This document shows, piece by piece, positions 1 to 5,189 of a stretch of 9,847 bases of DNA; position 1 is the first letter of the stretch, and each line of letters opens with the position of its first letter. The stretch is taken from NCBI GenBank assembly GCA_900755005.1, contig CAAEEX010000101.1:1-9847 (forward strand), given 5' to 3'. This DNA is from an uncultured Collinsella sp. (GTDB lineage Bacteria; Actinomycetota; Coriobacteriia; Coriobacteriales; Coriobacteriaceae). The translations under genes were made by a program, and so were the position numbers. The notes below the pieces were generated by a model. That model was given only the letters and a program-made list of their open reading frames with translations. It had not been told where the DNA came from and did no database searches.

Positions 1-426
1 GCCCCCTGGCTACGCTCCGACAACCCCGCCGGCGCTCCTGCCACGGGTAAGCTCCCGACTGAGCCCGCACCCCGCGCGCCCGAGCGCTCGGCTGCCCCCA
101 AGGCCCAGCCTGTCGCGCAGTCCGCGCCGTGGGAATCCGAGCAGGTGCCCTACGACGACGCCATGGTCGGCGGCTTTGCCGGCGATGCGAGCGGGGACGA
201 TCTTCCTCCGTTCGACGTGCCTGCTGCGGCGTCCGCGCCCAAGTCCGCTGTAGCTGCCCCCAAAGAGGAGGACGCTCCTGCAGCTCCCTGGGAGTCCAAC
301 CCCGGCGCCGGCAGCCCCTTCGGCCACCAGGGCGCAGCCCCGAGCATCCCGCAGACCGAGGACGAGGCCAAAGACCTCATCCGCAGCGTCTTCGGTCAGG
401 CCACCATCTTCAAACCGGTGGAGTAG
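1..426 (+). CDS. dnaX: DNA polymerase III gamma/tau subunit, C-terminal end (partial)
   Basis: The frame is open from base 1 to a TAG at 424–426, giving the last 141 residues of a protein that begins outside the window. No catalytic domain is visible. What remains is a low-complexity Pro/Ala/Ser-rich tether holding two APWES motifs (Trp at window residues 44 and 97), an acidic VPYDDA patch, then a short charged C-terminal helix (EDEAKDLI) and an FG…FKPVE end. DnaX proteins load the sliding clamp and tie the clamp loader to polymerase and helicase. Their C-terminal parts are commonly proline/alanine-rich and poorly conserved. The assignment rests mainly on this tail type plus the downstream ybaB and recR, since dnaX–ybaB–recR is a widely conserved order. 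Another gene with a disordered C-terminus is possible. The gene converges on the minus-strand gene whose stop is 21 bases away, with no clear terminator between. Confidence 0.68.
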   Translation, partial: APWLRSDNPAGAPATGKLPTEPAPRAPERSAAPKAQPVAQSAPWESEQVPYDDAMVGGFAGDASGDDLPPFDVPAAASAPKSAVAAPKEEDAPAAPWESNPGAGSPFGHQGAAPSIPQTEDEAKDLIRSVFGQATIFKPVE

Positions 427-447
427 CCGTACGGGCGGGTATACTGC

Positions 448-921
448 TCAAGAAGAGAACCCCTTGCCCGGGCGCATTTGTATTTCGGACATGTGTAGTG
501 TGGTGCCGCGTATGTCGCATTTGAGCAGACAGGTGCGTGACGGTCGGCCTAGGATGCTGAGGTCGATACGATACGTCGCATGGCTGTCCGTGTACTCGAC
601 TTGCTCGGCGTTAATGGTTGCTCCGATTGCCAAATAAACGCCTAGCTCGGCATCGACAATCTTGAAGTCCTTTATCTTGACCTTGAACTCTTGATAGAGG
701 GACGGGCTGTTGTAGTAGACGGTTCGGGTTCCGTCGGTGCACTCATCGGTCGTCTCCCATTTGACGACGGGCTGGTCCGAGCTGGCTATCAGCAGTTCTG
801 CTCCAAAAGCTATGGCATGGGTGATGACAACCAGCAATGCCCAGCCGACAAAGAGATAGAGAACCACATATGCAACGGGGTGTTTTGAGCGGATGTTTTG
901 GAGCGCGTTGGGGGCATTCAT
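448..921 (-). CDS. small membrane-anchored protein of unknown function
   Basis: This is a 157-residue product that I do not recognise. The start is supported by a strong Shine-Dalgarno, GGAGGT, five bases before ATG, and by a perfect TATAAT upstream. Residues 1–16 are polar with a few positive charges. Residues about 17–45 form one long hydrophobic segment, read as an uncleaved anchor or signal segment. Residues 46–157 would form an extracytoplasmic domain with alternating polar/hydrophobic stretches suggesting beta strands, and cysteines at 61, 131 and 135. The gene runs against dnaX, ybaB and recR and separates them. Two 60-base lines counted by hand give 30–31 G+C, clearly less than the ybaB region, which may mean later acquisition. 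The real start, good translation signals and amphipathic protein pattern argue for a true gene; its function is open. Confidence 0.72.
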   Translation of the reverse strand: MNAPNALQNIRSKHPVAYVVLYLFVGWALLVVITHAIAFGAELLIASSDQPVVKWETTDECTDGTRTVYYNSPSLYQEFKVKIKDFKIVDAELGVYLAIGATINAEQVEYTDSHATYRIDLSILGRPSRTCLLKCDIRGTTLHMSEIQMRPGKGFSS

Positions 922-926
922 GGGGC

Positions 927-932
927 ACCTCC
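927..932 (-). promoter_or_regulatory. Shine-Dalgarno for the minus-strand membrane protein
   Basis: Read on the minus strand the bases are GGAGGT, five bases before the ATG at 921–919. This fixes the start of the 157-residue protein and is one of the best ribosome sites in the window. Confidence 0.75.
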
Positions 933-955
933 AAATTACTATCTATGGCAATCAA

Positions 956-961
956 ATTATA
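956..961 (-). promoter_or_regulatory. -10 box of the minus-strand gene
   Basis: The minus strand reads TATAAT here, a perfect sigma-70-type -10 box. Transcription would start near 949, giving a leader of about 28 bases before the ATG at 921. No convincing -35 hexamer lies 16–18 bases upstream; GGTGAC at 983–978 is the nearest candidate. Confidence 0.55.
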
Positions 962-1064
962 CCCCGCTGCCATGCGCGTCACCGTGAGCAACGGATCGGC
1001 ATGCAGGTCTTTAGCGGTGCACATGAAATGTCGGATTCCGGCTCTACAAGATTTAGCTTTCAAT

Positions 1065-1099
1065 ATTATGCAGATGCGAATTATTCAACTTTGCATAAT
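1065..1099. repeat. AT-rich inverted repeat, operator-like
   Basis: ATTATGCA at 1065–1072 and TGCATAAT at 1092–1099 are exact reverse complements separated by 19 bases. Inside this, TTATTCA at 1081–1087 and TGCATAA at 1092–1098 form a second imperfect palindrome with a 4-base centre. The half-site style (TGCAT/ATTCA) recalls arginine-repressor boxes, but the spacing does not fit a standard ARG box, so I leave the regulator unnamed. Confidence 0.35.
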
Positions 1100-1177
1100 C
1101 TTCGGGTGCGGCTTGCACTCCAGGACATGTATATCGACTGAGGTAGCGTGACTGCCCCGCTTGCTGGCCGCGCGCCG

Positions 1178-1186
1178 TGGTACGAT
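1178..1186 (+). promoter_or_regulatory. candidate extended -10 promoter for ybaB–recR
   Basis: TG-g-TACGAT is an extended -10 element (TGn at 1178–1180, hexamer at 1181–1186). The only -35-like sequence is TTGCTG at 1161–1166 with a short 14-base spacer, so the extended -10 would have to do most of the work. Predicted transcription start is near 1193, giving a leader of about 69 bases to ybaB. Because the minus-strand gene blocks read-through from dnaX, ybaB needs its own promoter, and this is the best candidate. Confidence 0.45.
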
Positions 1187-1234
1187 TTTTGAGTTTGAAA
1201 GTCCCGCCGCGTCCCGGCTGCCCTTGCAGCTCGG

Positions 1235-1248
1235 CGTGCGGCCGCACG
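1235..1248. repeat. 14-bp perfect palindrome just upstream of the ybaB ribosome site
   Basis: CGTGCGGCCGCACG reads the same on both strands and ends three bases before AAGGAG (1251–1256). In RNA it could fold only as a short stem with a tight loop. In DNA it could be a dimer-binding site. No regulator can be named. Confidence 0.35.
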
Positions 1249-1261
1249 TAAAGGAGCCATC

Positions 1262-1582
1262 ATGGCCGGTATGAACATGCAGCAGATGATGAAGCAGGCC
1301 CGCAAGATGCAGGAGCAGCTTGCCGCCGCGCAGGAGAACCTCAAGTCCCAGACCGTCGACGCCTCTGCCGGCGGCGGCATGGTCAAGGTGACCGTTAACG
1401 GCGAGATGGAGCTCGTCAACCTCACCATCGATCCCGATGCCCTCGATCCCGAGGACGTCGATATGCTGCAGGACATGATTATGGCTGCCGTCAACGAGGC
1501 CGTCCGCGGCGTCAACGAGCTCGCCAACAAGCAGATGGGCGCCATCACCGGCGGCCTCAACATCCCGGGCATGCCGTTCTAA
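1262..1582 (+). CDS. ybaB: YbaB/EbfC-family nucleoid-associated protein
   Basis: The 106-residue product has the usual length of the family. Residues 1–30 form a Met/Gln/Lys-rich helix (MNMQQMMKQARKMQEQL) typical of YbaB N-termini. Residues about 36–60 hold the ASAGGGMVKVTVNGEMEL core strand pair, followed by the conserved I-D-P-x-x-L-D-P-E-D turn, a helix (DMLQDMIMAAVNEA) and a Gly/Met-rich C-terminal tail (GGLNIPGMPF). Family members are dimers that bind DNA as tweezers-like clamps and coat the nucleoid; the gene is classically next to recR. The start is set by AAGGAG five bases before ATG. recR follows 15 bases after the stop, so the two are almost certainly cotranscribed. Confidence 0.95.
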   Translation: MAGMNMQQMMKQARKMQEQLAAAQENLKSQTVDASAGGGMVKVTVNGEMELVNLTIDPDALDPEDVDMLQDMIMAAVNEAVRGVNELANKQMGAITGGLNIPGMPF

Positions 1583-1588
1583 GACACG

Positions 1589-1600
1589 CATATATATATG
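1589..1600 (+). repeat. (AT)5 run and palindrome at the recR start codon
   Basis: CATATATATATG is a 12-bp perfect palindrome whose last three bases are the recR start codon. It takes the place where a Shine-Dalgarno would normally lie; the only purine-rich bases upstream are AAGA at 1581–1584, overlapping the ybaB stop. Confidence 0.6.
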
Positions 1601-2194
1601 AGTGCGAATCACAGTCTGCAAAAACTGCTCGATGAGCTGGGCCGCCTGCCGGGCATTGGTCCCAAGTCGGCCCAGCGCATCGCCTATTACCTGTTGGAGG
1701 CCGACGCCGAGGAGGCGCGCCGCCTGGCCGAGGCCATCCTGGAGGTCAAGCAGGAGGTCCACTTTTGCAGCCGTTGCTTTAACTACGCCACGGCCGACGA
1801 GTGCTCCATCTGCCAGGACCCGATGCGCGATACCACTCGCATTTGTGTGGTGGGCGAGCCGCGCGACGTCCAGGCAATCGAGCGCACGGGCAGCTACCAT
1901 GGCCTGTACCATGTGCTGGGCGGCGTGATCAGTCCCATGGACAAGATTGGTCCCGAGCAGTTGCACATCCGCGAGCTGCTGGCGCGTCTGGGCCACGAGG
2001 ATATCCATGAGGTCATCATCGCCACCAACCCCAACATCGAGGGCGAGACCACGGCGAGCTACCTGGCCCGCACTATCAAGCCGTTGGGCGTCGAGGTGTC
2101 GCGTCTGGCAAGCGGCCTTCCCGTGGGCGGCGACCTGGAGTATGCCGACGAGCTTACGCTTGGCCGCGCCATCGAGGCCCGTCGCGCGATTTAG
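1598..2194 (+). CDS. recR: Recombination mediator protein RecR
   Basis: The 198-residue product matches the usual RecR length of about 200. RecR works with RecO (and RecF) to load RecA on SSB-coated single-stranded DNA in gap repair. In order: helix-hairpin-helix at about 7–33 (LGRLPGIGPKSAQR); C4 zinc finger with Cys57, Cys60, Cys69 and Cys72; Toprim domain from about 80 to 175, with the VVGE strand and acidic residues at E87 and D90 and the NPNIEGE segment; C-terminal region with SGLPVGGDLEYADELTLGRA, including the Walker-B-like end typical of RecR. All landmarks are intact. The ATG at 1598 is the only sensible start, yet it has no clear Shine-Dalgarno and sits at the end of an AT dinucleotide run. 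Translation may depend on ribosomes finishing ybaB 15 bases upstream. Confidence 0.96.
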   Translation: MSANHSLQKLLDELGRLPGIGPKSAQRIAYYLLEADAEEARRLAEAILEVKQEVHFCSRCFNYATADECSICQDPMRDTTRICVVGEPRDVQAIERTGSYHGLYHVLGGVISPMDKIGPEQLHIRELLARLGHEDIHEVIIATNPNIEGETTASYLARTIKPLGVEVSRLASGLPVGGDLEYADELTLGRAIEARRAI

Positions 2195-2231
2195 GTGGCG
2201 AGCCTGCTCCTGCCGTATGTTTTCCTCGCGA

Positions 2232-2261
2232 CGCACGGGGTAGTCATAATTTCCCTGTGCG
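2232..2261 (+). terminator. strong stem-loop after recR, possible terminator
   Basis: Bases 2232–2240 pair with 2253–2261 in a nine-base-pair stem (eight Watson-Crick pairs and one G·U), around a 12-base AT-rich loop. It starts 38 bases after the recR stop. The following bases (ACTGTAAGTTTG) are only mildly T-rich, so it is not a textbook intrinsic terminator. It could end the ybaB–recR transcript or protect its 3' end. Confidence 0.4.
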
Positions 2262-2269
2262 ACTGTAAG

Positions 2270-2285
2270 TTTGTTGTGCAACAAA
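2270..2285. promoter_or_regulatory. operator-like inverted repeat, upstream copy
   Basis: TTTGTTG and CAACAAA are exact inverted arms around TG. The core GTTGTGCAAC (2273–2282) differs by one base from the palindrome at 2346–2355. The two cores start 73 bp apart, about seven helical turns, which suits a DNA-looping or paired-site regulator. Confidence 0.42.
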
Positions 2286-2310
2286 GATGCTTTGTATCCG
2301 CTTATCGCAT

Positions 2311-2330
2311 GGATGCTTCCACTCGCATCC
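2311..2330 (+). repeat. short stem-loop in the recR downstream region
   Basis: GGATGC (2311–2316) and GCATCC (2325–2330) are exact reverse complements around an 8-base loop. TTAATTT follows, so a weak terminator is possible, but six base pairs can occur by chance. Confidence 0.25.
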
Positions 2331-2345
2331 TTAATTTGCTCATTC

Positions 2346-2377
2346 GTTGCGCAACCTTTTGGGTTCGCTGATACACT
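2346..2377 (+). promoter_or_regulatory. promoter of the kinase operon with overlapping operator-like palindrome
   Basis: An extended -10, TG-a-TACACT (2369–2377), has a -35-like TTGCGC at 2347–2352 with a long 19-base spacer. The -35 lies inside GTTGCGCAAC (2346–2355), a 10-bp perfect palindrome and the second copy of the motif at 2273. A dimeric protein bound here would cover the -35, so repression is the natural reading. Transcription should start near 2384, leaving about 56 bases of leader. Confidence 0.45.
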
Positions 2378-2399
2378 CAAATATGGATTCGAATGAATG

Positions 2400-2424
2400 C
2401 GCCGCTCCCGAGCGGCGTGTTTTT
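2400..2424 (+). terminator. intrinsic-terminator-like hairpin in the kinase-operon leader
   Basis: Bases 2400–2406 (CGCCGCT) pair perfectly with 2411–2417 (AGCGGCG) around a CCCG loop, followed by TGTTTTT. The Shine-Dalgarno of the next gene begins three bases later at 2428. There is no space for a promoter after the hairpin, so it must lie within the operon's own leader. It may stop read-through from recR while the operon's transcripts pass partly or under control. Confidence 0.65.
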
Positions 2425-2439
2425 GTTGGAGGAGAACGC

Positions 2440-3345
2440 ATGCGGCCCGGTGGCACTCAGACAAAGCGCGGCGCCGCGGTGCGCATGCGACGCCGACTGG
2501 GCTTGGCGCCGCGGGCGTACGCACTGCTATCGTGCTCGCTGGTGCTGGTCATAGCTGGCGTTTCTGCCTATGGCATGACCGTGCCGTCCATGATGCAGGC
2601 GCATGCCGCACGCGAACCGCGCGTGGGGCATGAGGTCAAAAGTGATCTGGGCACCACGACTGGATATGCTTGGGCAAGTGTGGTCGCGCATATTGTGTTT
2701 GGCACCGACGATGCGGACGGCGACGAGGCCCCGGACAACGAAGTCACGCTTGCCAATGGCAAAACCATCGTGCTCACCAACACCAAGATCATCGATCGGT
2801 TGTCCAACAATAGCGTGGCGGCAACGGTGAATAAGGTCGAGCAGCAGAAGGAGCAGGACGCCCAGCAGTCCGGAAAGCCCGGTAGCTCGGATAATTCTGG
2901 CTCCGGCTCGGATTCATCGAGTTCGGGCGGCGGCTCTGGGTCGGGTTCCTCTACCGGAGGGTCTGGAAACGGCGGCTCGACGGGCGGCAACACTGACAAC
3001 GATGCAAACTCCGGTGGCCTTTCCGCTGCTGAGGAAGAGAGCATTCACAGTTGGCTTGTGACCAAGTACAACATGCTCGACGGCTATGTTTCTCGTGCCA
3101 ATGATGTGGTCTCGACCTATAACTCTACGGGAGATCCTAGGCCGTGCGACAGCCTGGTCGGGGAGATGTTTGTCATTCGAGCCGAGTTCGGTCGTCAGAC
3201 ATTCTCGCCCCGGTCAAAGTGGTATCAGCAGTATGCCAATCTGTGGGGCTGTTATACCAACCTATGTCAATGGGTCGGCCATTACGGCGATGATGACGTC
3301 GCGCTCGGTAACTTCAACAATAACGTGGCGGCGCTTGCCCTATGA
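2440..3345 (+). CDS. signal-anchored extracytoplasmic protein with Ser/Gly linker, unknown function
   Basis: The start chosen is ATG 2440, five bases after GGAGGAG (2428–2434). An upstream in-frame TTG at 2347 falls inside the promoter and is rejected. The product has 301 residues. Residues 1–25 are strongly basic, 26–46 hydrophobic (signal anchor or signal peptide), and about 47–143 a polar region ending in a Gln/Glu/Lys helix. Residues 144–193 are an almost pure Ser/Gly/Asn/Asp linker, typical of cell-surface proteins. Residues 194–301 form a compact C-terminal domain rich in aromatic residues (WLVTKYNML, SKWYQQYANLWG) with Cys236, Cys271 and Cys276. I recognise no family. The stop overlaps the kinase start by four bases, so the two proteins are made together. 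It could be a sensor, partner or substrate linked to the kinase; this is inference from position. A free linker plus a C-terminal domain suggests reach into or through the cell wall. Confidence 0.85.
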   Translation: MRPGGTQTKRGAAVRMRRRLGLAPRAYALLSCSLVLVIAGVSAYGMTVPSMMQAHAAREPRVGHEVKSDLGTTTGYAWASVVAHIVFGTDDADGDEAPDNEVTLANGKTIVLTNTKIIDRLSNNSVAATVNKVEQQKEQDAQQSGKPGSSDNSGSGSDSSSSGGGSGSGSSTGGSGNGGSTGGNTDNDANSGGLSAAEEESIHSWLVTKYNMLDGYVSRANDVVSTYNSTGDPRPCDSLVGEMFVIRAEFGRQTFSPRSKWYQQYANLWGCYTNLCQWVGHYGDDDVALGNFNNNVAALAL

Positions 3346-5186
3346 TGACCGATCTTGCATCCACCACACCACAATCGCTCGGTCGCGATCCCATGGTCGG
3401 CCTGCGCCTTGCGCGTGTCGACGGGTTTGAGCCGGCCATTGCGCTCGGTCAGGACGAACTGCCTGCCTATCTGCGTCGTTTTACGATGCTGTTTGCCGAC
3501 GATGCCACCATACGCCGTGGCGGTATCGGCCGCGTGACGCGTGCCGTCAACGCCCAAGGCGAGGCCGTGGCACTCAAGCAGCTCATCTTGCCGGCGCGCG
3601 ATGAATTCGACGACGATGCCGCTCACGAGGCGCTGGTCGCCAAGTTCAAGGCAGCGTTTCGCGAGGAATACGAATGCCATCGCGCCCTTTCGGGCCTCAA
3701 GGGCTTTCCCCGCCTCTATGGCTGGGGCGAGGTCGACGGTGTGCCTGCAATTGTCATGGAATGGGTCGAGGGCGAGACGCTTGCCCGCTTGCGTTCGCGA
3801 CTTGCCGTGGACGATGCCGGACGCCTGTCGCCGCTTGTGGCGGCGCGTCTGGGTCGCGACCTGTTCGATCTGCTCTGCCGTATGAGCCTGGTGGGCGAGG
3901 GCTTTGTCCATCGCGATATCTCGCCCGCTAATATTATGGTGCGCACGGCGCGTCTACCGCTTGACCGGCAGCTTGCCGAGGGCACCTTTGACCTGTGCCT
4001 GATTGACTTTGGCTCATCGCTGGCGCTTGAGCCTGCGTCGGCCGTGGCCGGTACCGGCGGCAAGGCATCCTTTACCGAGCGTTATGCCACGCTGCGTCGC
4101 GCGACGGTTGCCTATGCCCCGCCCGAGATGCTCACCGACGATATTCCCGACCTGCGTGCTTTGCGTATGTCGCCGGCGATTGACGTCTATGCCGCGGCAA
4201 GCACGGTTTACGAGCTCATTGCCGGCGTCGCGCCATACGAAGCCGCGCCGAGCACTTCGGGCACCTCGGGTTCGCGCAAAAAGACGCGCGACATCGCGAG
4301 CCCCTACCGTCTCAAGATGGACACGCGGCCCGACTATCCCATTGGTGCCCATGCGCCCGGTTGCGATTTGACTCAGCTGCTTCGTCGTGAGCCCGATGTG
4401 GCGCTCGCCGCGGCCGAGCAGGCCCAGCAGCTAGGGCTTGAGCCGGATTCCGAAGAGCTACGCGATGCGCTGGCGTTTGTCGATGCCCAGCTGTTCGACG
4501 TGGTGATGGCCTGTCTGTCCAGCCATCAAAAAGATCGTCCCGAGCCGGCGGCGGTCGAGGCGGCGCTCTCGGCGTTTTGTGACCACTATGCGCAAAATGT
4601 CGGTCGTTCGCTCCGCGGCGAGCCGCTCACGCCGTGCCCCATGGATGCGTCTGGCCGCGCGGTTCGTCGCGCGCTGATGATCGGTGCGGCGGTCGTTTGC
4701 AGCGTGGTTTGGGCTGTGGTCGTGGTTTCGGCCGCGCTGCTGGCGTCGGGCGCTCGCGTGACGGCGATTTTGGGATCGCTCGTGTGGTCTGGGTCGCTAC
4801 CGGGTATTATTGCCGCACTGGCTTTGGCGCTGCCAGGCATAGCCGGCGTTGCCGCGGGGGCACTTGCGCGCAATCGGCGCTCGGGGTTCCTGCAGGGTGT
4901 GCTTGCGCTTTCTGCCTGCGAGGTTCCGGTGCTGGTTGTGGCTGCATGTAGCGTATTTTCCCAACGCGCCGTGATGGGCGGCCTTGTTGCCGCTCTGGTT
5001 GCAACCTATACGCTTACGTGGTTTTTGCTTGCGATGGGCTTTGCCTTTGAACTTCCCGTTTCGGCACCGCGACGCACAAAAGCCCAGATGGCGACTCCGC
5101 TTGCCGGTGGAGCCGCAGCTGCCCGTACTTTTGGCGGACCTGTCGAAGTATCGTCCGATTCTATTTCTACGACCAAGGAGGCCTAG
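3342..5186 (+). CDS. Hanks-type serine/threonine protein kinase with four C-terminal membrane segments
   Basis: The 614-residue product transfers phosphate from ATP to Ser/Thr of target proteins. Kinase motifs, in order: glycine loop R58-R-G-G-I-G-R-V65; VALK lysine K79; helix-C glutamate E108 or E109; catalytic loop HRDISPAN with D192 and N197; D222-F-G; APPE with E262; and helix-F D281 in SPAIDVYAA. All catalytic residues are present, so activity is likely. Atypical points: Arg58 replaces the first Gly of GxGxxG, and Ser194 replaces the usual Lys of HRDxKP. After the kinase (to about 430) come four hydrophobic segments near 445–468, 488–508, 517–539 and 546–569, then a Ser/Thr-rich tail (572–614). 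No PASTA or other large outside domain exists. The start overlaps the previous stop as ATGA with no clear Shine-Dalgarno, indicating translational coupling. Two ATGs in a row (3342, 3345) leave a one-residue doubt. Confidence 0.93.
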   Translation: MMTDLASTTPQSLGRDPMVGLRLARVDGFEPAIALGQDELPAYLRRFTMLFADDATIRRGGIGRVTRAVNAQGEAVALKQLILPARDEFDDDAAHEALVAKFKAAFREEYECHRALSGLKGFPRLYGWGEVDGVPAIVMEWVEGETLARLRSRLAVDDAGRLSPLVAARLGRDLFDLLCRMSLVGEGFVHRDISPANIMVRTARLPLDRQLAEGTFDLCLIDFGSSLALEPASAVAGTGGKASFTERYATLRRATVAYAPPEMLTDDIPDLRALRMSPAIDVYAAASTVYELIAGVAPYEAAPSTSGTSGSRKKTRDIASPYRLKMDTRPDYPIGAHAPGCDLTQLLRREPDVALAAAEQAQQLGLEPDSEELRDALAFVDAQLFDVVMACLSSHQKDRPEPAAVEAALSAFCDHYAQNVGRSLRGEPLTPCPMDASGRAVRRALMIGAAVVCSVVWAVVVVSAALLASGARVTAILGSLVWSGSLPGIIAALALALPGIAGVAAGALARNRRSGFLQGVLALSACEVPVLVVAACSVFSQRAVMGGLVAALVATYTLTWFLLAMGFAFELPVSAPRRTKAQMATPLAGGAAAARTFGGPVEVSSDSISTTKEA

Positions 5187-5189
5187 GTC

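Larger units (their letters stand above)
922..1261. other. AT-rich divergent intergenic region without a gene
   Basis: This 340-base gap lies between the minus-strand gene and ybaB, which are transcribed away from each other. I see no credible gene: short open frames here have no Shine-Dalgarno and low-quality protein sequence. It holds the minus-strand promoter (956–961), an AT-rich inverted repeat (1065–1099), an extended -10 element (1178–1186) and a GC-rich palindrome (1235–1248) next to the ybaB ribosome site. One line (1021–1080) has 23 G+C in 60 by hand count, the lowest stretch I counted. Confidence 0.6.

Noticed and set aside
893..1141. 82-codon plus-strand frame upstream of ybaB
   Set aside because: It begins inside the minus-strand gene, lacks a ribosome site and crosses the regulatory region.
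2340..2420. tRNA-like T-arm (GGATTCGAAT)
   Set aside because: No acceptor or anticodon stem can be formed around it.
2347..2439. Extension of the 301-residue protein to an upstream TTG
   Set aside because: The extra codons cover the promoter and terminator hairpin, whereas ATG 2440 has a strong GGAGGAG at ideal spacing.
1085..2524. Open frame of 479 codons on the minus strand
   Set aside because: It lies antisense across ybaB and recR, both identified by motifs. The His/Ala/Leu/Asp-rich product is typical of a shadow frame.
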